From assembly GCF_029871235.1 (NCBI RefSeq), contig NZ_SSOM01000068.1:62001-126000 (forward strand): DNA of 64,000 nucleotides, read 5' to 3'. Source of the stretch: Pseudomonas sp. BN411 (GTDB lineage: Bacteria; Pseudomonadota; Gammaproteobacteria; Pseudomonadales; Pseudomonadaceae). The notes beneath the pieces were generated by a model. It was not told where the DNA came from, searched no databases, and saw only the letters and a list, made by a program, of their open reading frames with translations. The position numbers and the translations under genes are program-made. Shown here in pieces: positions 39,267-47,692 of this stretch (position 1 is the first letter of the stretch; the number at the start of each line of letters is the position of its first letter).

Positions 39267-40817
39267 TTACCCTACGGAACAGCGCGAGCTTTTTTCCAGG
39301 TCCGGTTCGGACAAACCGATGAACCGCCTGACTCTTTCAGCAGAAACTGCCTCTCGAATCTCCTTGGGAGACGCATCAAACTGAATAACTCCATTTTCCA
39401 TAAACACAACCCTATCCGAAATGGACATTGCGAACTCCATTTCATGGGTCACAATTATTAACGTCATTCCCTCGTCCGCTAACCCCTTGATCACCTCCAG
39501 CACCTCACCAACCAGCTCAGGATCTAACGCGGAGGTGGGCTCATCAAACAACATGATATCCGGAGACATCGCGAGTGCGCGCGCAATAGCAACTCGCTGC
39601 TGTTGACCGCCCGACAGCTGATGCGGGTATTTGCATGAGTGCGCAAGAAGCCCTACACGATCTAAAAGTGCATAGGCATTTAGTCGACTTTCACGCTTGC
39701 AATTCCCATGATACTGGGGAGCAAGTGTAATATTTTCAACAAGAGTACGATGAGGAAATAAGTTGAATCCCTGAAACACCATGCCGATATGCTTTACACG
39801 CTGACGGAAGGTTCGCTGCTTACCCTCCACCGCAGCGCCACTCTTAATGAAATCTCGACCAAAAAGCCTAATACTTCCCTGATTGATATCTTCCAGCCCA
39901 TTTATAGTTCTGATAAGGGAAGTCTTTCCTGATCCGGACGGACCGATTATAGAAACGACCTCTCCCCTCTTGACCTCCAAGTCGACGCCTTTGAGGACCT
40001 CATGACTGCCATATCTCTTATGTATTCCAAGCAATTGCAAAACAGGCTCACTACTAATGGAGCGCGACTGGTGGCGCTTTTTATATCCAGCAGCCTGACT
40101 CCTCAGTGCGAGCGTCTGATCTGTATCTAAGGTTTGGGGTTTACGTCGATTCAAATCGAGAGACAATTCGAATCGCTCAAGGAAAAACCCGAAGACTGTC
40201 ACGATCAAGACGTAGTACACGCCCACGGCAGCAAGAGTTTCCATAACCAGGAAATTCTGCGCATAAAGACGTTGCCCAACGGTGAGAATTTCCGTGAGGG
40301 AGATGACTGAGGCAAGGGACGTTAGCTTAACAATCGTAACGTATTCGTTGATCAGCGTAGGAAGCGAAATGCGAATCGCCTGTGGAATCACGATAAGCCA
40401 CTGGGCGCCAATTGTGCCAATAGCCAATGCTTTTCCAGCCTCTCGTTGCCCCTTGGCTACGGAAATCAATCCCCCCCGATGGATCTCAGCCATATAGGCT
40501 GCTTCGGTTATGACGAGCGCAATGAGAGCTGCCCAAAATGGGTTGGAAAGCAAACCTCCAGAAGCCGGAATCAACTGCGGGAGATTGTAGACAAAGACTA
40601 TGAGTACCAGTAACGGAACACTGCGAAAGAACCAGATGTAGACTGATGCAGGGCTTCTAAGTAGCGGCGAACTGGACAGCTTTGCCATGGCTAGCAGGAA
40701 CCCTAGCATTCCACCCAAAACCCAGGCTGCGGCACTTAGCTTTATGACTTGCAAGCAAGCCATCCAGAACGACTCGAGGGTAAACAGGGATGCGAAATAA
40801 TTCCAATCGAACGACAT
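39267..40817 (-). CDS. Fused amino-acid-type ABC permease and ATPase
   Basis: One 516-residue chain joins a HisM-type permease (~1-225, about five helices, with EAGKALAIGTIGAQWLIVIP as the EAA loop) to a complete GlnQ-type ATPase (~265-505). The ATPase has Walker A GPSGSGKTS, signature LSGGQQQR, Walker B IMLFDEPTSALDP and the H-loop THEMEF. Such fusions are known in some polar amino acid importers. GAGAGG precedes ATG 40817 by five bases. It lies 50 bases after the binding-protein gene. Substrate unknown. Confidence 0.92.
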   Translation of the reverse strand: MSFDWNYFASLFTLESFWMACLQVIKLSAAAWVLGGMLGFLLAMAKLSSSPLLRSPASVYIWFFRSVPLLVLIVFVYNLPQLIPASGGLLSNPFWAALIALVITEAAYMAEIHRGGLISVAKGQREAGKALAIGTIGAQWLIVIPQAIRISLPTLINEYVTIVKLTSLASVISLTEILTVGQRLYAQNFLVMETLAAVGVYYVLIVTVFGFFLERFELSLDLNRRKPQTLDTDQTLALRSQAAGYKKRHQSRSISSEPVLQLLGIHKRYGSHEVLKGVDLEVKRGEVVSIIGPSGSGKTSLIRTINGLEDINQGSIRLFGRDFIKSGAAVEGKQRTFRQRVKHIGMVFQGFNLFPHRTLVENITLAPQYHGNCKRESRLNAYALLDRVGLLAHSCKYPHQLSGGQQQRVAIARALAMSPDIMLFDEPTSALDPELVGEVLEVIKGLADEGMTLIIVTHEMEFAMSISDRVVFMENGVIQFDASPKEIREAVSAERVRRFIGLSEPDLEKSSRCSVG

Positions 40818-40867
40818 ATTTGCCTCTCAATAGCGCCAGCCACTATCAGCGTAGCGCTATGCACTTA

Positions 40868-41659
40868 TTATTCTGAGACTGGTTCAAGGCTATATTTTTT
40901 TAGAATCTCGTAGTATTCCCCATTCGCCCTGCTCTGAGCTAAGGCCTTGGATATCTCCGCGTACGTCGAATCGTTCCCCTTCTTTACAAAAATCCCCAGC
41001 ACCTCTGGAGAAATCAGATTCTTTGAACTAATTACCACCCGCCCTCTGGTGCGCTCAGAAATCATATGAGCGGCACCAGCAATTTCGACTTGAGCTTCAA
41101 CATTGCCAGACAACAAGGCTTGAGTTGCCTCAGGAGCAGAGGGGTACTCACTAAGTGTGACGGCTGGCTTTTGGTTAGGAAGGCAATAGACCTGAGAAAG
41201 CTTTTGCAGTTTAGGCAGCCAGGAGTTTCCTTGTTCCAGTCCGACTTTCTTGCCGCATAATTCTTCCGGGATTTGAGGTTGAAACTTATTCCCCCGAGTT
41301 ACCAATATTGCCGACCCTGTCATGGCATAGGGAATCACCAGAGCCTGAAGCTTTCTTTCTTCAGTTATATACATCCCAGAAATGATAGCGTCATACTTAT
41401 TCGAATTAAGCCCATTTATCAAGTTAAGGAATTTTGTATCAACAAACTCTACAGTTTTGCCTAATGCCGCGGCAATTGACCTTGCAAGCTCAGGATCAGA
41501 ACCGACAATATTGTTATTCTCGTCGTAGGACTCGAACGGTGGATAGGTGATCTCCATACCTATTTTCAGTGAAGCCTGTTCTTCGGAAGCGGCAACTCCA
41601 GTCCGCCCACCCAAAAGCACTAAATACCCAAGCCCAATTGCGAGCGCTTGTTTTTTCAT
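40868..41659 (-). CDS. Amino-acid-type periplasmic substrate-binding protein
   Basis: The 263-residue family 3 binding protein has a signal peptide (~1-24) and then KIGMEITYPPFESYDENNNI (~32-51), GSDPELARSIAAAL and DAIISGMYITEERKLQ, the family's ligand-cleft segments. The start MKKQALAIG (41659) is preferred to the upstream ATG because the signal begins there. The cluster partner is the permease-ATPase. A 12-bp palindrome GTTGCGCGCAAC (41711-41722) lies in its 106-base upstream gap. Ligand unknown. Confidence 0.88.
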   Translation of the reverse strand: MKKQALAIGLGYLVLLGGRTGVAASEEQASLKIGMEITYPPFESYDENNNIVGSDPELARSIAAALGKTVEFVDTKFLNLINGLNSNKYDAIISGMYITEERKLQALVIPYAMTGSAILVTRGNKFQPQIPEELCGKKVGLEQGNSWLPKLQKLSQVYCLPNQKPAVTLSEYPSAPEATQALLSGNVEAQVEIAGAAHMISERTRGRVVISSKNLISPEVLGIFVKKGNDSTYAEISKALAQSRANGEYYEILKKYSLEPVSE

Positions 41660-41765
41660 AGCTTTATCACCATCCACAAGGCACACACCAAGGTTTACGC
41701 GGAAACTTCAGTTGCGCGCAACAATGTTTATTTTTTAATTAACCATCCAGATCAGCGCGTATTAC

Positions 41766-42521
41766 TCAGCGGCAATACGAATCTTTTTGCGATGAAACTA
41801 TTTGAAGCGCTCCCTGCCACGCCAACTCCACGATTCCGCATTCAAAGTCAGCCGAAAATGTTTCATAGGTCTTTTGGCACATCTCAGGATCAGGAATAAC
41901 GACACTCTGGTCAGTGCTTCTGATTTGCAAGTGAATCTGGCAAGCCCGCTCCAGCATGTAAACACTGTGGAATGCTTCGCCAATAGTGCGCCCGCCGACA
42001 ATGATCCCATGGTTGTGCAGTAGCATTGCATTGGCGTCACCAAGACTTTCAATCATTGCTTTCTCTTCAAACCTGGTGTCGATAAAAGACCCATAAGTGT
42101 GATATTTCAACTGCCCGTAAAACTTCATTGCATGCTGAGACAATGGCAGAAGCCCTTCCTCAAGCGTCGAGACGGCGATCCCTGCGGCAGTGTGAGTATG
42201 AATCACACACTTCATGTCCGGTCTAGCCCGGTGAATGGAAGAGTGAATTACAGCCCCCGCAATATTCATTGGTCCGTCCGTTTTTCCTTGATCGACAGGA
42301 ACCCCATCAAGGTCAACTTTCACAAGATCGCTTGCGCGCATCCTCTCGAACGGCACGCCATACTTATTTATTAGAAAGCATCCTGGCTCCCCAGGAATAC
42401 ATGCGGAAGCGTGGGAATCGACGAGATCCGTCATTCGATAATATGCCAGCAGGCGAAATAGCGCTGCGAGATCGCAGCGAACCGACCACTCCTGCGGACT
42501 AAATTCATCGGGCAAATTCAT
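41766..42521 (-). CDS. Class II aldolase/adducin family protein
   Basis: The 251-residue protein has the metal-binding histidines of the fold: HTHTAAG (~108-114) and LLHNHG (~170-175). The position that carries the catalytic Glu in fuculose-type aldolases falls within AGAVIHSSIHRARPD and is not Glu, as in adducin-like members. It may therefore act on a different substrate or reaction. GAGG before ATG 42521 is a fair ribosome site. It leads the transporter operon and is divergent from the LysR gene. Confidence 0.85.
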   Translation of the reverse strand: MNLPDEFSPQEWSVRCDLAALFRLLAYYRMTDLVDSHASACIPGEPGCFLINKYGVPFERMRASDLVKVDLDGVPVDQGKTDGPMNIAGAVIHSSIHRARPDMKCVIHTHTAAGIAVSTLEEGLLPLSQHAMKFYGQLKYHTYGSFIDTRFEEKAMIESLGDANAMLLHNHGIIVGGRTIGEAFHSVYMLERACQIHLQIRSTDQSVVIPDPEMCQKTYETFSADFECGIVELAWQGALQIVSSQKDSYCR

Positions 42522-42538
42522 ATAGGCATCCTCTTTTT

Positions 42539-42557
42539 GTGTTATTTAGAGGAACAC
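42539..42557. promoter_or_regulatory. Candidate LysR-type operator
   Basis: GTGTT-N9-AACAC is a perfect dyad (42539-42557) and contains T-N11-A (T42542, A42554), the general LysR-type box. It lies between the aldolase-like gene and lysR-type gene, close to the aldolase start. An AT-rich stretch that could hold -10 boxes follows at 42590-42610. Confidence 0.5.
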
Positions 42558-42633
42558 TATTGAATTCCACCGATAGCGCATACTCACATTTTATTATATT
42601 ATTTATTCGCCAAGCCAATGGAGGGTCTAGCAC

Positions 42634-43599
42634 GTGGGCTTCAGACAAACTACTGCATCAAACTCTGGAGAGCCTCGATCCGTTAGCGAGCGCATGGACT
42701 GGAATCTTCTGAAAACGTTCTGTGCCGTTGCGACCGAAAAAAGCATCAGCAGAGGCGCAGAAAGGCTGCATCTGTCTCAACCCGCCGTCAGTCAAGCCAT
42801 CAAGCGACTGGAGGAGCAGCTCGGATGCACGCTGATTGACAGAGATAGTCATCGATTCGAGTTGACCGATATAGGATCTTCTCTTTTTAGAGTGTCACTA
42901 ACGGCTCGACAAAGCATCCGAGAGATTGACGCTATAGTCGATAAGACACGCAGCAATGTTAAAGGCAGCATTCGCCTATTAACCGTCAGCGGAGTGAGTT
43001 CTCCGGAGTACGATGATGTCTTGCGTGGTATACACCAAGACCACCCAGGCATCACTTTTAGTATTGAAGTGGCGTCAACCCAGGAAATAATAAGCGCCCT
43101 GCACCGAAACGACTCGACTTTCGGCATTGGCATTAGCCAGCCCGGCGATATTGACATAAATCAGCTCATACTCAGCCGAGAACGAACTTTCTTCTACTGC
43201 AGCAACTTGCACCCCCTCTTCAATGACAACAATGTAACGCCTGAAAAAATCAAGTCATCTAAACTCGTGAGCTTTTCAGGCGAGTCACTAGGGGGAACCT
43301 TGCCAAAACTATCAGAGCATTATGGCAGCAATTACATACGCCACAATATATCAGCGTCCTCAGCGAATACGGGCGAGGTCTTGCGGTTGGTTTTGGCAGG
43401 GCTGGGTGTAAGTTCACTCCCTGAACACTTATGCAGAGAGTATGAGGAGCGTGGACTTCTGCGAAAACTCATGCCTGAAATGAACGTTTGCGAAGTATTG
43501 ATTGTATTGATGTGGAGCGTTCACCAAGTCCGCACGCAAGCCGAAGAGATCTTCTTGAAAAGAATGCAAGCCGCATTAGGTCACATGAATTCGGCCTGA
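42634..43599 (+). CDS. LysR family transcriptional regulator
   Basis: The 321-residue protein has a LysR helix-turn-helix (~22-80; FCAVATEKSISRGAERLHLS and QPAVSQAIKRLEEQ) and a type 2 periplasmic-binding-like effector domain (~105-310). The GTG start at 42634 has a strong GGAGGG eight bases upstream; an internal ATG at 42694 (MDWNLLKTF) begins exactly at the conserved domain and is possible. It probably controls the divergent aldolase-transporter operon in response to that substrate. Confidence 0.92.
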   Translation: MGFRQTTASNSGEPRSVSERMDWNLLKTFCAVATEKSISRGAERLHLSQPAVSQAIKRLEEQLGCTLIDRDSHRFELTDIGSSLFRVSLTARQSIREIDAIVDKTRSNVKGSIRLLTVSGVSSPEYDDVLRGIHQDHPGITFSIEVASTQEIISALHRNDSTFGIGISQPGDIDINQLILSRERTFFYCSNLHPLFNDNNVTPEKIKSSKLVSFSGESLGGTLPKLSEHYGSNYIRHNISASSANTGEVLRLVLAGLGVSSLPEHLCREYEERGLLRKLMPEMNVCEVLIVLMWSVHQVRTQAEEIFLKRMQAALGHMNSA

Positions 43600-43903
43600 T
43601 CTCTAACTCATCGGCCACAGCCCGATATGGGCCACTTTCTTCGCTAGCGGATCGCCAATCATCCGCTTAACGAGCACGCCCAAAATTCAGATGTAAACAG
43701 CAGAAGACTGAATTAGCTCACCGCTTATATTCTGGCGCCGTTAAGGTTGGAAGCTGGACTGCAACACCTCTTGGACGGACTCTCACGCCCTACCCTGCCA
43801 AGGACTCGAATGAGAGCCTGTTTACACTGTTGGCGAGTGGACGGGAGAGTCCTGCATAGCGCGTGTTCAGAACCTGTGAAAGAGGTGGCTGCAAAGGGCC
43901 AAT
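43600..43903. other. Intergenic edge of the accessory block, no gene seen
   Basis: This 304-base gap after the LysR gene and before rnhA holds no convincing ORF. A separated inverted pair, GGACTCTC (43775-43782) and GAGAGTCC (43844-43851), is present. GC content rises again toward 43.9 kb, so this is probably where the acquired DNA meets the core chromosome. Confidence 0.4.
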
Positions 43904-44347
43904 CTAGCGGGCACCCAGCTCGCTGACACCCCGATTCGCCAACTGGTCGGCGCGCTCGTTGCCGGGGTGGCCGGTATGGCCGCGCACCCACTGCCAGCGC
44001 ACGTTATGGCGATTGACCTGTTCGTCCAGCGCCTGCCAGAGGTCGGCATTTTTTACCGGCTGCTTGGCGGCGGTCTTCCAGCCGCGCTTCTTCCAGTTGG
44101 GCATCCACTCGGTGATACCCTGCATCACGTACTGGGAGTCGGTGATGATCTTCACCTCGCAGGAACGCTTGAGTGCCACCAGGCCCATGATGGCGGCCAT
44201 CAGCTCCATGCGGTTGTTGGTGGTATCGCGCTCGCCGCCCCAGAGCTCGCGCTCGGCGCCCTTGTAGACCAGCAATGCCCCCCAGCCGCCTGGGCCGGGA
44301 TTGCCCTTGCAGGCGCCGTCGGTATAGATCTCGACCAGATCGCTCAC
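43904..44347 (-). CDS. rnhA: Ribonuclease HI
   Basis: The 147-residue protein has [16 protein letters not shown] (~8-23, first catalytic Asp), the Glu in [10 protein letters not shown] (~46-55) and the Asp in [10 protein letters not shown] (~68-77). It degrades the RNA of RNA-DNA hybrids. The GTG start immediately follows the methyltransferase stop with no gap, so translation is probably coupled. In this genome dnaQ is no longer directly downstream. Confidence 0.97.
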   Translation of the reverse strand: MSDLVEIYTDGACKGNPGPGGWGALLVYKGAERELWGGERDTTNNRMELMAAIMGLVALKRSCEVKIITDSQYVMQGITEWMPNWKKRGWKTAAKQPVKNADLWQALDEQVNRHNVRWQWVRGHTGHPGNERADQLANRGVSELGAR

Positions 44348-45112
44348 TTAAGCCTCATGTTTCGAATCGCACCGGCTGACCTTGGCAACTGGCATGGGAA
44401 CCAGCTTGCCCATGGGTTCGCGCCGGGCCTGACGCAGCGGCCGCAGGCCGATCACCAGCTTGCGCGCCACCAATAGATAGAACCCCGCACCGAACCCTTG
44501 TCCGGCGGCGCCCCAGCGCTCCAGGCGGGCCAGGCGGGTTTGCCAGGCGGCCGAAGCAAGCGGCGGACGATAGCACCCGAAGCGGCGTTTCTCCAGCGCG
44601 AAGCCCAGTAGGTTGAGCCAGTCGCAGACCTTCGCGGGCGAGATGCAACGCGCCTGACGCAGGGCGTCCCGGGCGAAATAGTGCCGCACGCCCCAGGCGC
44701 TCCAGGGATTGACCCCAACGATGATCAGATGGCCGCCAGGGCGTACGCTGCGGGCCGCTTCGCGCAGCAAACTGTGGGGCGAGAGGCAGAAATCCAGGCC
44801 GTGCTGCAGTACCACCACGTCTGCGGCGTGCTCGCTGAGGGGCCAGGCGGCTTCCTCACAGGCGATTTCCACCCCTGGCAACGGCGCACCGAGGTGTACG
44901 CTGCGCAGGATCTGCTTGGCGCCTGGAGGCAGCTCCGCGCGCGGACCGTAGTGCACCAGATAGCCGCCGAAGTATCTCGCCAGTTCGTCCTCCAGCAGAC
45001 GTTGCTCTTCGAACAGCATCAGGCCGCCCAAGGGGCCGGAAAACCAGGAGCGGGCTCCTGTGATCAGCTCCAGCCAGTCGGCATCGGCTTGGGCAAATGC
45101 TTTCTCGGTCAT
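44348..45112 (-). CDS. SAM-dependent methyltransferase (rnhA-linked)
   Basis: The 254-residue protein has a methyltransferase_11-like core: [20 protein letters not shown] (~97-116) then [15 protein letters not shown] (~121-135). The usual glycine-rich SAM loop near residue 50 is poorly conserved. The start [13 protein letters not shown] (45112) has AGGAG seven bases upstream and is preferred over the longer frame. It sits between rnhA and the divergent gloB, as recalled in P. aeruginosa. Substrate unknown. Confidence 0.85.
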   Translation of the reverse strand: MTEKAFAQADADWLELITGARSWFSGPLGGLMLFEEQRLLEDELARYFGGYLVHYGPRAELPPGAKQILRSVHLGAPLPGVEIACEEAAWPLSEHAADVVVLQHGLDFCLSPHSLLREAARSVRPGGHLIIVGVNPWSAWGVRHYFARDALRQARCISPAKVCDWLNLLGFALEKRRFGCYRPPLASAAWQTRLARLERWGAAGQGFGAGFYLLVARKLVIGLRPLRQARREPMGKLVPMPVAKVSRCDSKHEA

Positions 45113-45173
45113 GGCAATCTCCTGCGTCAGAGCCCTAAGATGCTCCATTGCTCTCAGCTTAGCGACTCCCTTC

Positions 45174-45953
45174 ATGATCCAGATCGACGCCCTCCCCGCC
45201 TTTTCCGACAACTACCTCTGGCTGCTGCAGGATGCCGACACCCGCCGCTGCGCCGTGGTCGATCCCGGTGATGCCGCGCCGGTGCTGGCCTGGCTCGACG
45301 CCCATCCCGGCTGGACGCTGACCGACATCCTCGTCACCCACCATCACCACGACCACGTCGGCGGTGTGGCACGCCTCAAGGAAGCCAGCGGCGCCCGTGT
45401 CCTGGGCCCGGCCCAGGAGAAGATCCCGGCGCGTGACCTGGCCCTGGGCGATGGCGACACCGTGAAAGTGCTGGGCCTGGACTTCCAGGTGTTCGAGGTG
45501 CCCGGCCATACTCTGGGGCATATCGCCTATTACCATGCGGACAACGACCGCCCACTGCTGTTCTGCGGAGATACGCTGTTCGCCGCCGGTTGCGGTCGCC
45601 TGTTCGAAGGCACCCCGGACCAGATGCACCACTCCTTGAGCCGCCTGGCCGCGCTGCCGGCCGCCACCCTGGTGTTCTGCACTCACGAATACACCCTCAG
45701 CAACCTGCGTTTTGCCAAGGCGGTGGAGCCCGGCAACCACGCCACTTCCGAGCGTTTCGACACCGTCACCCGGCTGCGCGAACAAGGTGGTATTAGCCTG
45801 CCATCGAACATCGCCCTGGAGCGGGCCACCAACCCCTTCCTGCGGGTAGCTGAAACATCCGTTAAACAAATCGCCGACGAGCGGGTCGGCCGGGACAACG
45901 CTACGCCCGCCGAGGTCTTCGCGGTTCTGCGGGCCTGGAAGGATCAGTTCTGA
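45174..45953 (+). CDS. gloB: Hydroxyacylglutathione hydrolase (glyoxalase II)
   Basis: The 259-residue metallo-beta-lactamase-fold enzyme has the binuclear site [10 protein letters not shown] (~54-63), the later His in VPGHTLGHI (~108-116), the bridging Asp in [19 protein letters not shown] and [10 protein letters not shown]. It hydrolyses S-lactoylglutathione in methylglyoxal detoxification. [14 protein letters not shown] (45174) is the usual family start; no good ribosome site is seen. Confidence 0.96.
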   Translation: MIQIDALPAFSDNYLWLLQDADTRRCAVVDPGDAAPVLAWLDAHPGWTLTDILVTHHHHDHVGGVARLKEASGARVLGPAQEKIPARDLALGDGDTVKVLGLDFQVFEVPGHTLGHIAYYHADNDRPLLFCGDTLFAAGCGRLFEGTPDQMHHSLSRLAALPAATLVFCTHEYTLSNLRFAKAVEPGNHATSERFDTVTRLREQGGISLPSNIALERATNPFLRVAETSVKQIADERVGRDNATPAEVFAVLRAWKDQF

Positions 45954-46051
45954 ACACTCGGTCAGGCTGTGGCCGGCTGGTGAAAACTTGACCAGCCATA
46001 GGTCGATTCCTAGAATCCCCGAACTTTTTTGCCGGAAAAACCCCACAGCCA

Positions 46052-47647
46052 ATGTTGTCTTCGCCGATCAAAACCTTCGACCTGGATGCATTGGCACGAG
46101 CCGCGCGCGCGCTCGTCGTGGTGTGCGCCGCCACACTTGCCGGCTGTTCGGGCATGGGTCAAAAGGACGACGACCAGGGTCGAGATACCGACCGCGCCCT
46201 GGACATGAACCAGCAGACCCAGTGGCTGGAAGAAGCCGAGACCGAGCGTGAACCCCAGGACATCTGGGAGCGCATGCGCAACGGCTTCAAGCTGCAGGAC
46301 GAGATTGGCGTCAACCCGCGTGTCGAGCGCCAACGCCTCTGGTACGTGAGCAAGCCCTCTTTCCTGGAAAGCGCCAGCTCCCGCGGCAGCCTCTATATCC
46401 ACTACGTGGTAGAGCGCCTGGAAGAGCGCAACATGCCCCTCGAACTGGCGCTTTTGCCCGTCGTGGAAAGTGCCTACAACCCCTTCGCCTATTCCCGTAG
46501 CCATGCCGTCGGCATCTGGCAGTTCATCCCGTCCACAGGCCGCCATTACAACCTGCGCCAGACCAACTGGTACGACGGTCGCCGCGACATCACCGCTTCC
46601 ACCAACGCCGCGCTGAACTATCTGGATCGCCTGCACGAAATGTTCAACGGCGACTGGCTGCTGGCGCTGGCCGCCTACAACGCTGGCGAGGGCACCGTCA
46701 GCCGCGCCATCGAACGCAACCAGAAGCTCGGCCTGCCGACCGACTACTGGAACCTGCCGTTGCCCCAGGAAACCCAGGACTACGTCCCCAAACTGTTGGC
46801 CCTGTCACAACTGGTGATGGCGCCGGAAGCCTATGGCGTGAACCTCAGCCCCATCGCCAACGAGCCGTACTTCGAAGTGGTGGAGGTCAAGCAACAGCGC
46901 CTCGATCTGTCCCAGGTCGCCGAACTGGCCGACATGGAAGCCGACGAGATGTACCAGCTCAACCCGGCCTTCAAGAAGCGCATCACCATGGACGGCCCGC
47001 AGCACCTGCTGGTGCCCACCGACAAGGCCGAACTGCTGACCGCCAACCTCGCCCTGATGAAGCCCAAGGAGCTGGTCGACTGGAAGCAATACCGCGTGCG
47101 CAACGGTGACAGCCTGCATGGCATCGCCAACCGCTACCACGTGACGGTCAAGACGCTGAAAGAGATCAACGGCCTATCCAGCAATCACCTGCGGGTAGGC
47201 CAGCAGCTGAGCATTCCGGTCGAGCCGGGCCTCAAGCCCGATCAGCCGCTGTTCCAGAACGTCGCCAGCGCTCCCGCCCCGGCCCCGGCTCGCAGCCACA
47301 AGGTCAAGAGCGGTGACAACCTCTGGACCATCGCCCGCCAGTACAAGGTGGACGTGCAGGACATCAAGCGCTGGAACCAGCTCAAGGCCAATCACCTCAA
47401 GACCGGCCAGGTGCTGAAGCTGCAAGGTGGCACCACCCAGGTCGCCAGCACCAGCAAGAGCACGGGAAAGGTCAAGTCCAAGGGCGACGGCCGCGAGTCG
47501 GTGACCTACTACAAGGTCAAGCAGGGCGACTCGCTCTACCTGATTGCCAAGCGCTTCAACGTCGAAATGAAGCACCTGCAGCGCTGGAACCCCCGCAGCG
47601 GCGGCGGCCTGAAACCGGGCCAGACACTGACCGTCTACCTGCCCTGA
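46052..47647 (+). CDS. mltD: Membrane-bound lytic murein transglycosylase D
   Basis: The 531-residue lipoprotein has a lipobox LAGCSG (Cys about 32), an SLT domain (~110-260) with catalytic Glu in LLPVVESAYNPFAYS, and three LysM repeats (~345-390, ~415-460, ~485-530) with GDSLHGI, GDNLWTI and GDSLYLI. It cleaves peptidoglycan glycan strands at the outer membrane inner leaflet. Three LysM is a usual number for pseudomonad MltD. No clear ribosome site precedes ATG 46052. Confidence 0.94.
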   Translation: MLSSPIKTFDLDALARAARALVVVCAATLAGCSGMGQKDDDQGRDTDRALDMNQQTQWLEEAETEREPQDIWERMRNGFKLQDEIGVNPRVERQRLWYVSKPSFLESASSRGSLYIHYVVERLEERNMPLELALLPVVESAYNPFAYSRSHAVGIWQFIPSTGRHYNLRQTNWYDGRRDITASTNAALNYLDRLHEMFNGDWLLALAAYNAGEGTVSRAIERNQKLGLPTDYWNLPLPQETQDYVPKLLALSQLVMAPEAYGVNLSPIANEPYFEVVEVKQQRLDLSQVAELADMEADEMYQLNPAFKKRITMDGPQHLLVPTDKAELLTANLALMKPKELVDWKQYRVRNGDSLHGIANRYHVTVKTLKEINGLSSNHLRVGQQLSIPVEPGLKPDQPLFQNVASAPAPAPARSHKVKSGDNLWTIARQYKVDVQDIKRWNQLKANHLKTGQVLKLQGGTTQVASTSKSTGKVKSKGDGRESVTYYKVKQGDSLYLIAKRFNVEMKHLQRWNPRSGGGLKPGQTLTVYLP

Positions 47648-47692
47648 TCCCCGTGCAGCCGGGCGGTTCGGCCACCCGGCATGCCTTCCCCG

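Larger units (their letters stand above)
39016..43903. other. AT-rich accessory block between dnaQ and rnhA
   Basis: The block from about 39.1 to 43.9 kb is visibly richer in A and T than its flanks and uses AT-ending codons. It holds a LysR gene divergent from aldolase-like, binding-protein and permease-ATPase genes. By recall rnhA and dnaQ are adjacent in P. aeruginosa (PA1815/PA1816), so this is probably acquired DNA. No integrase, transposase, tRNA or flanking direct repeat was found. Confidence 0.7.
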
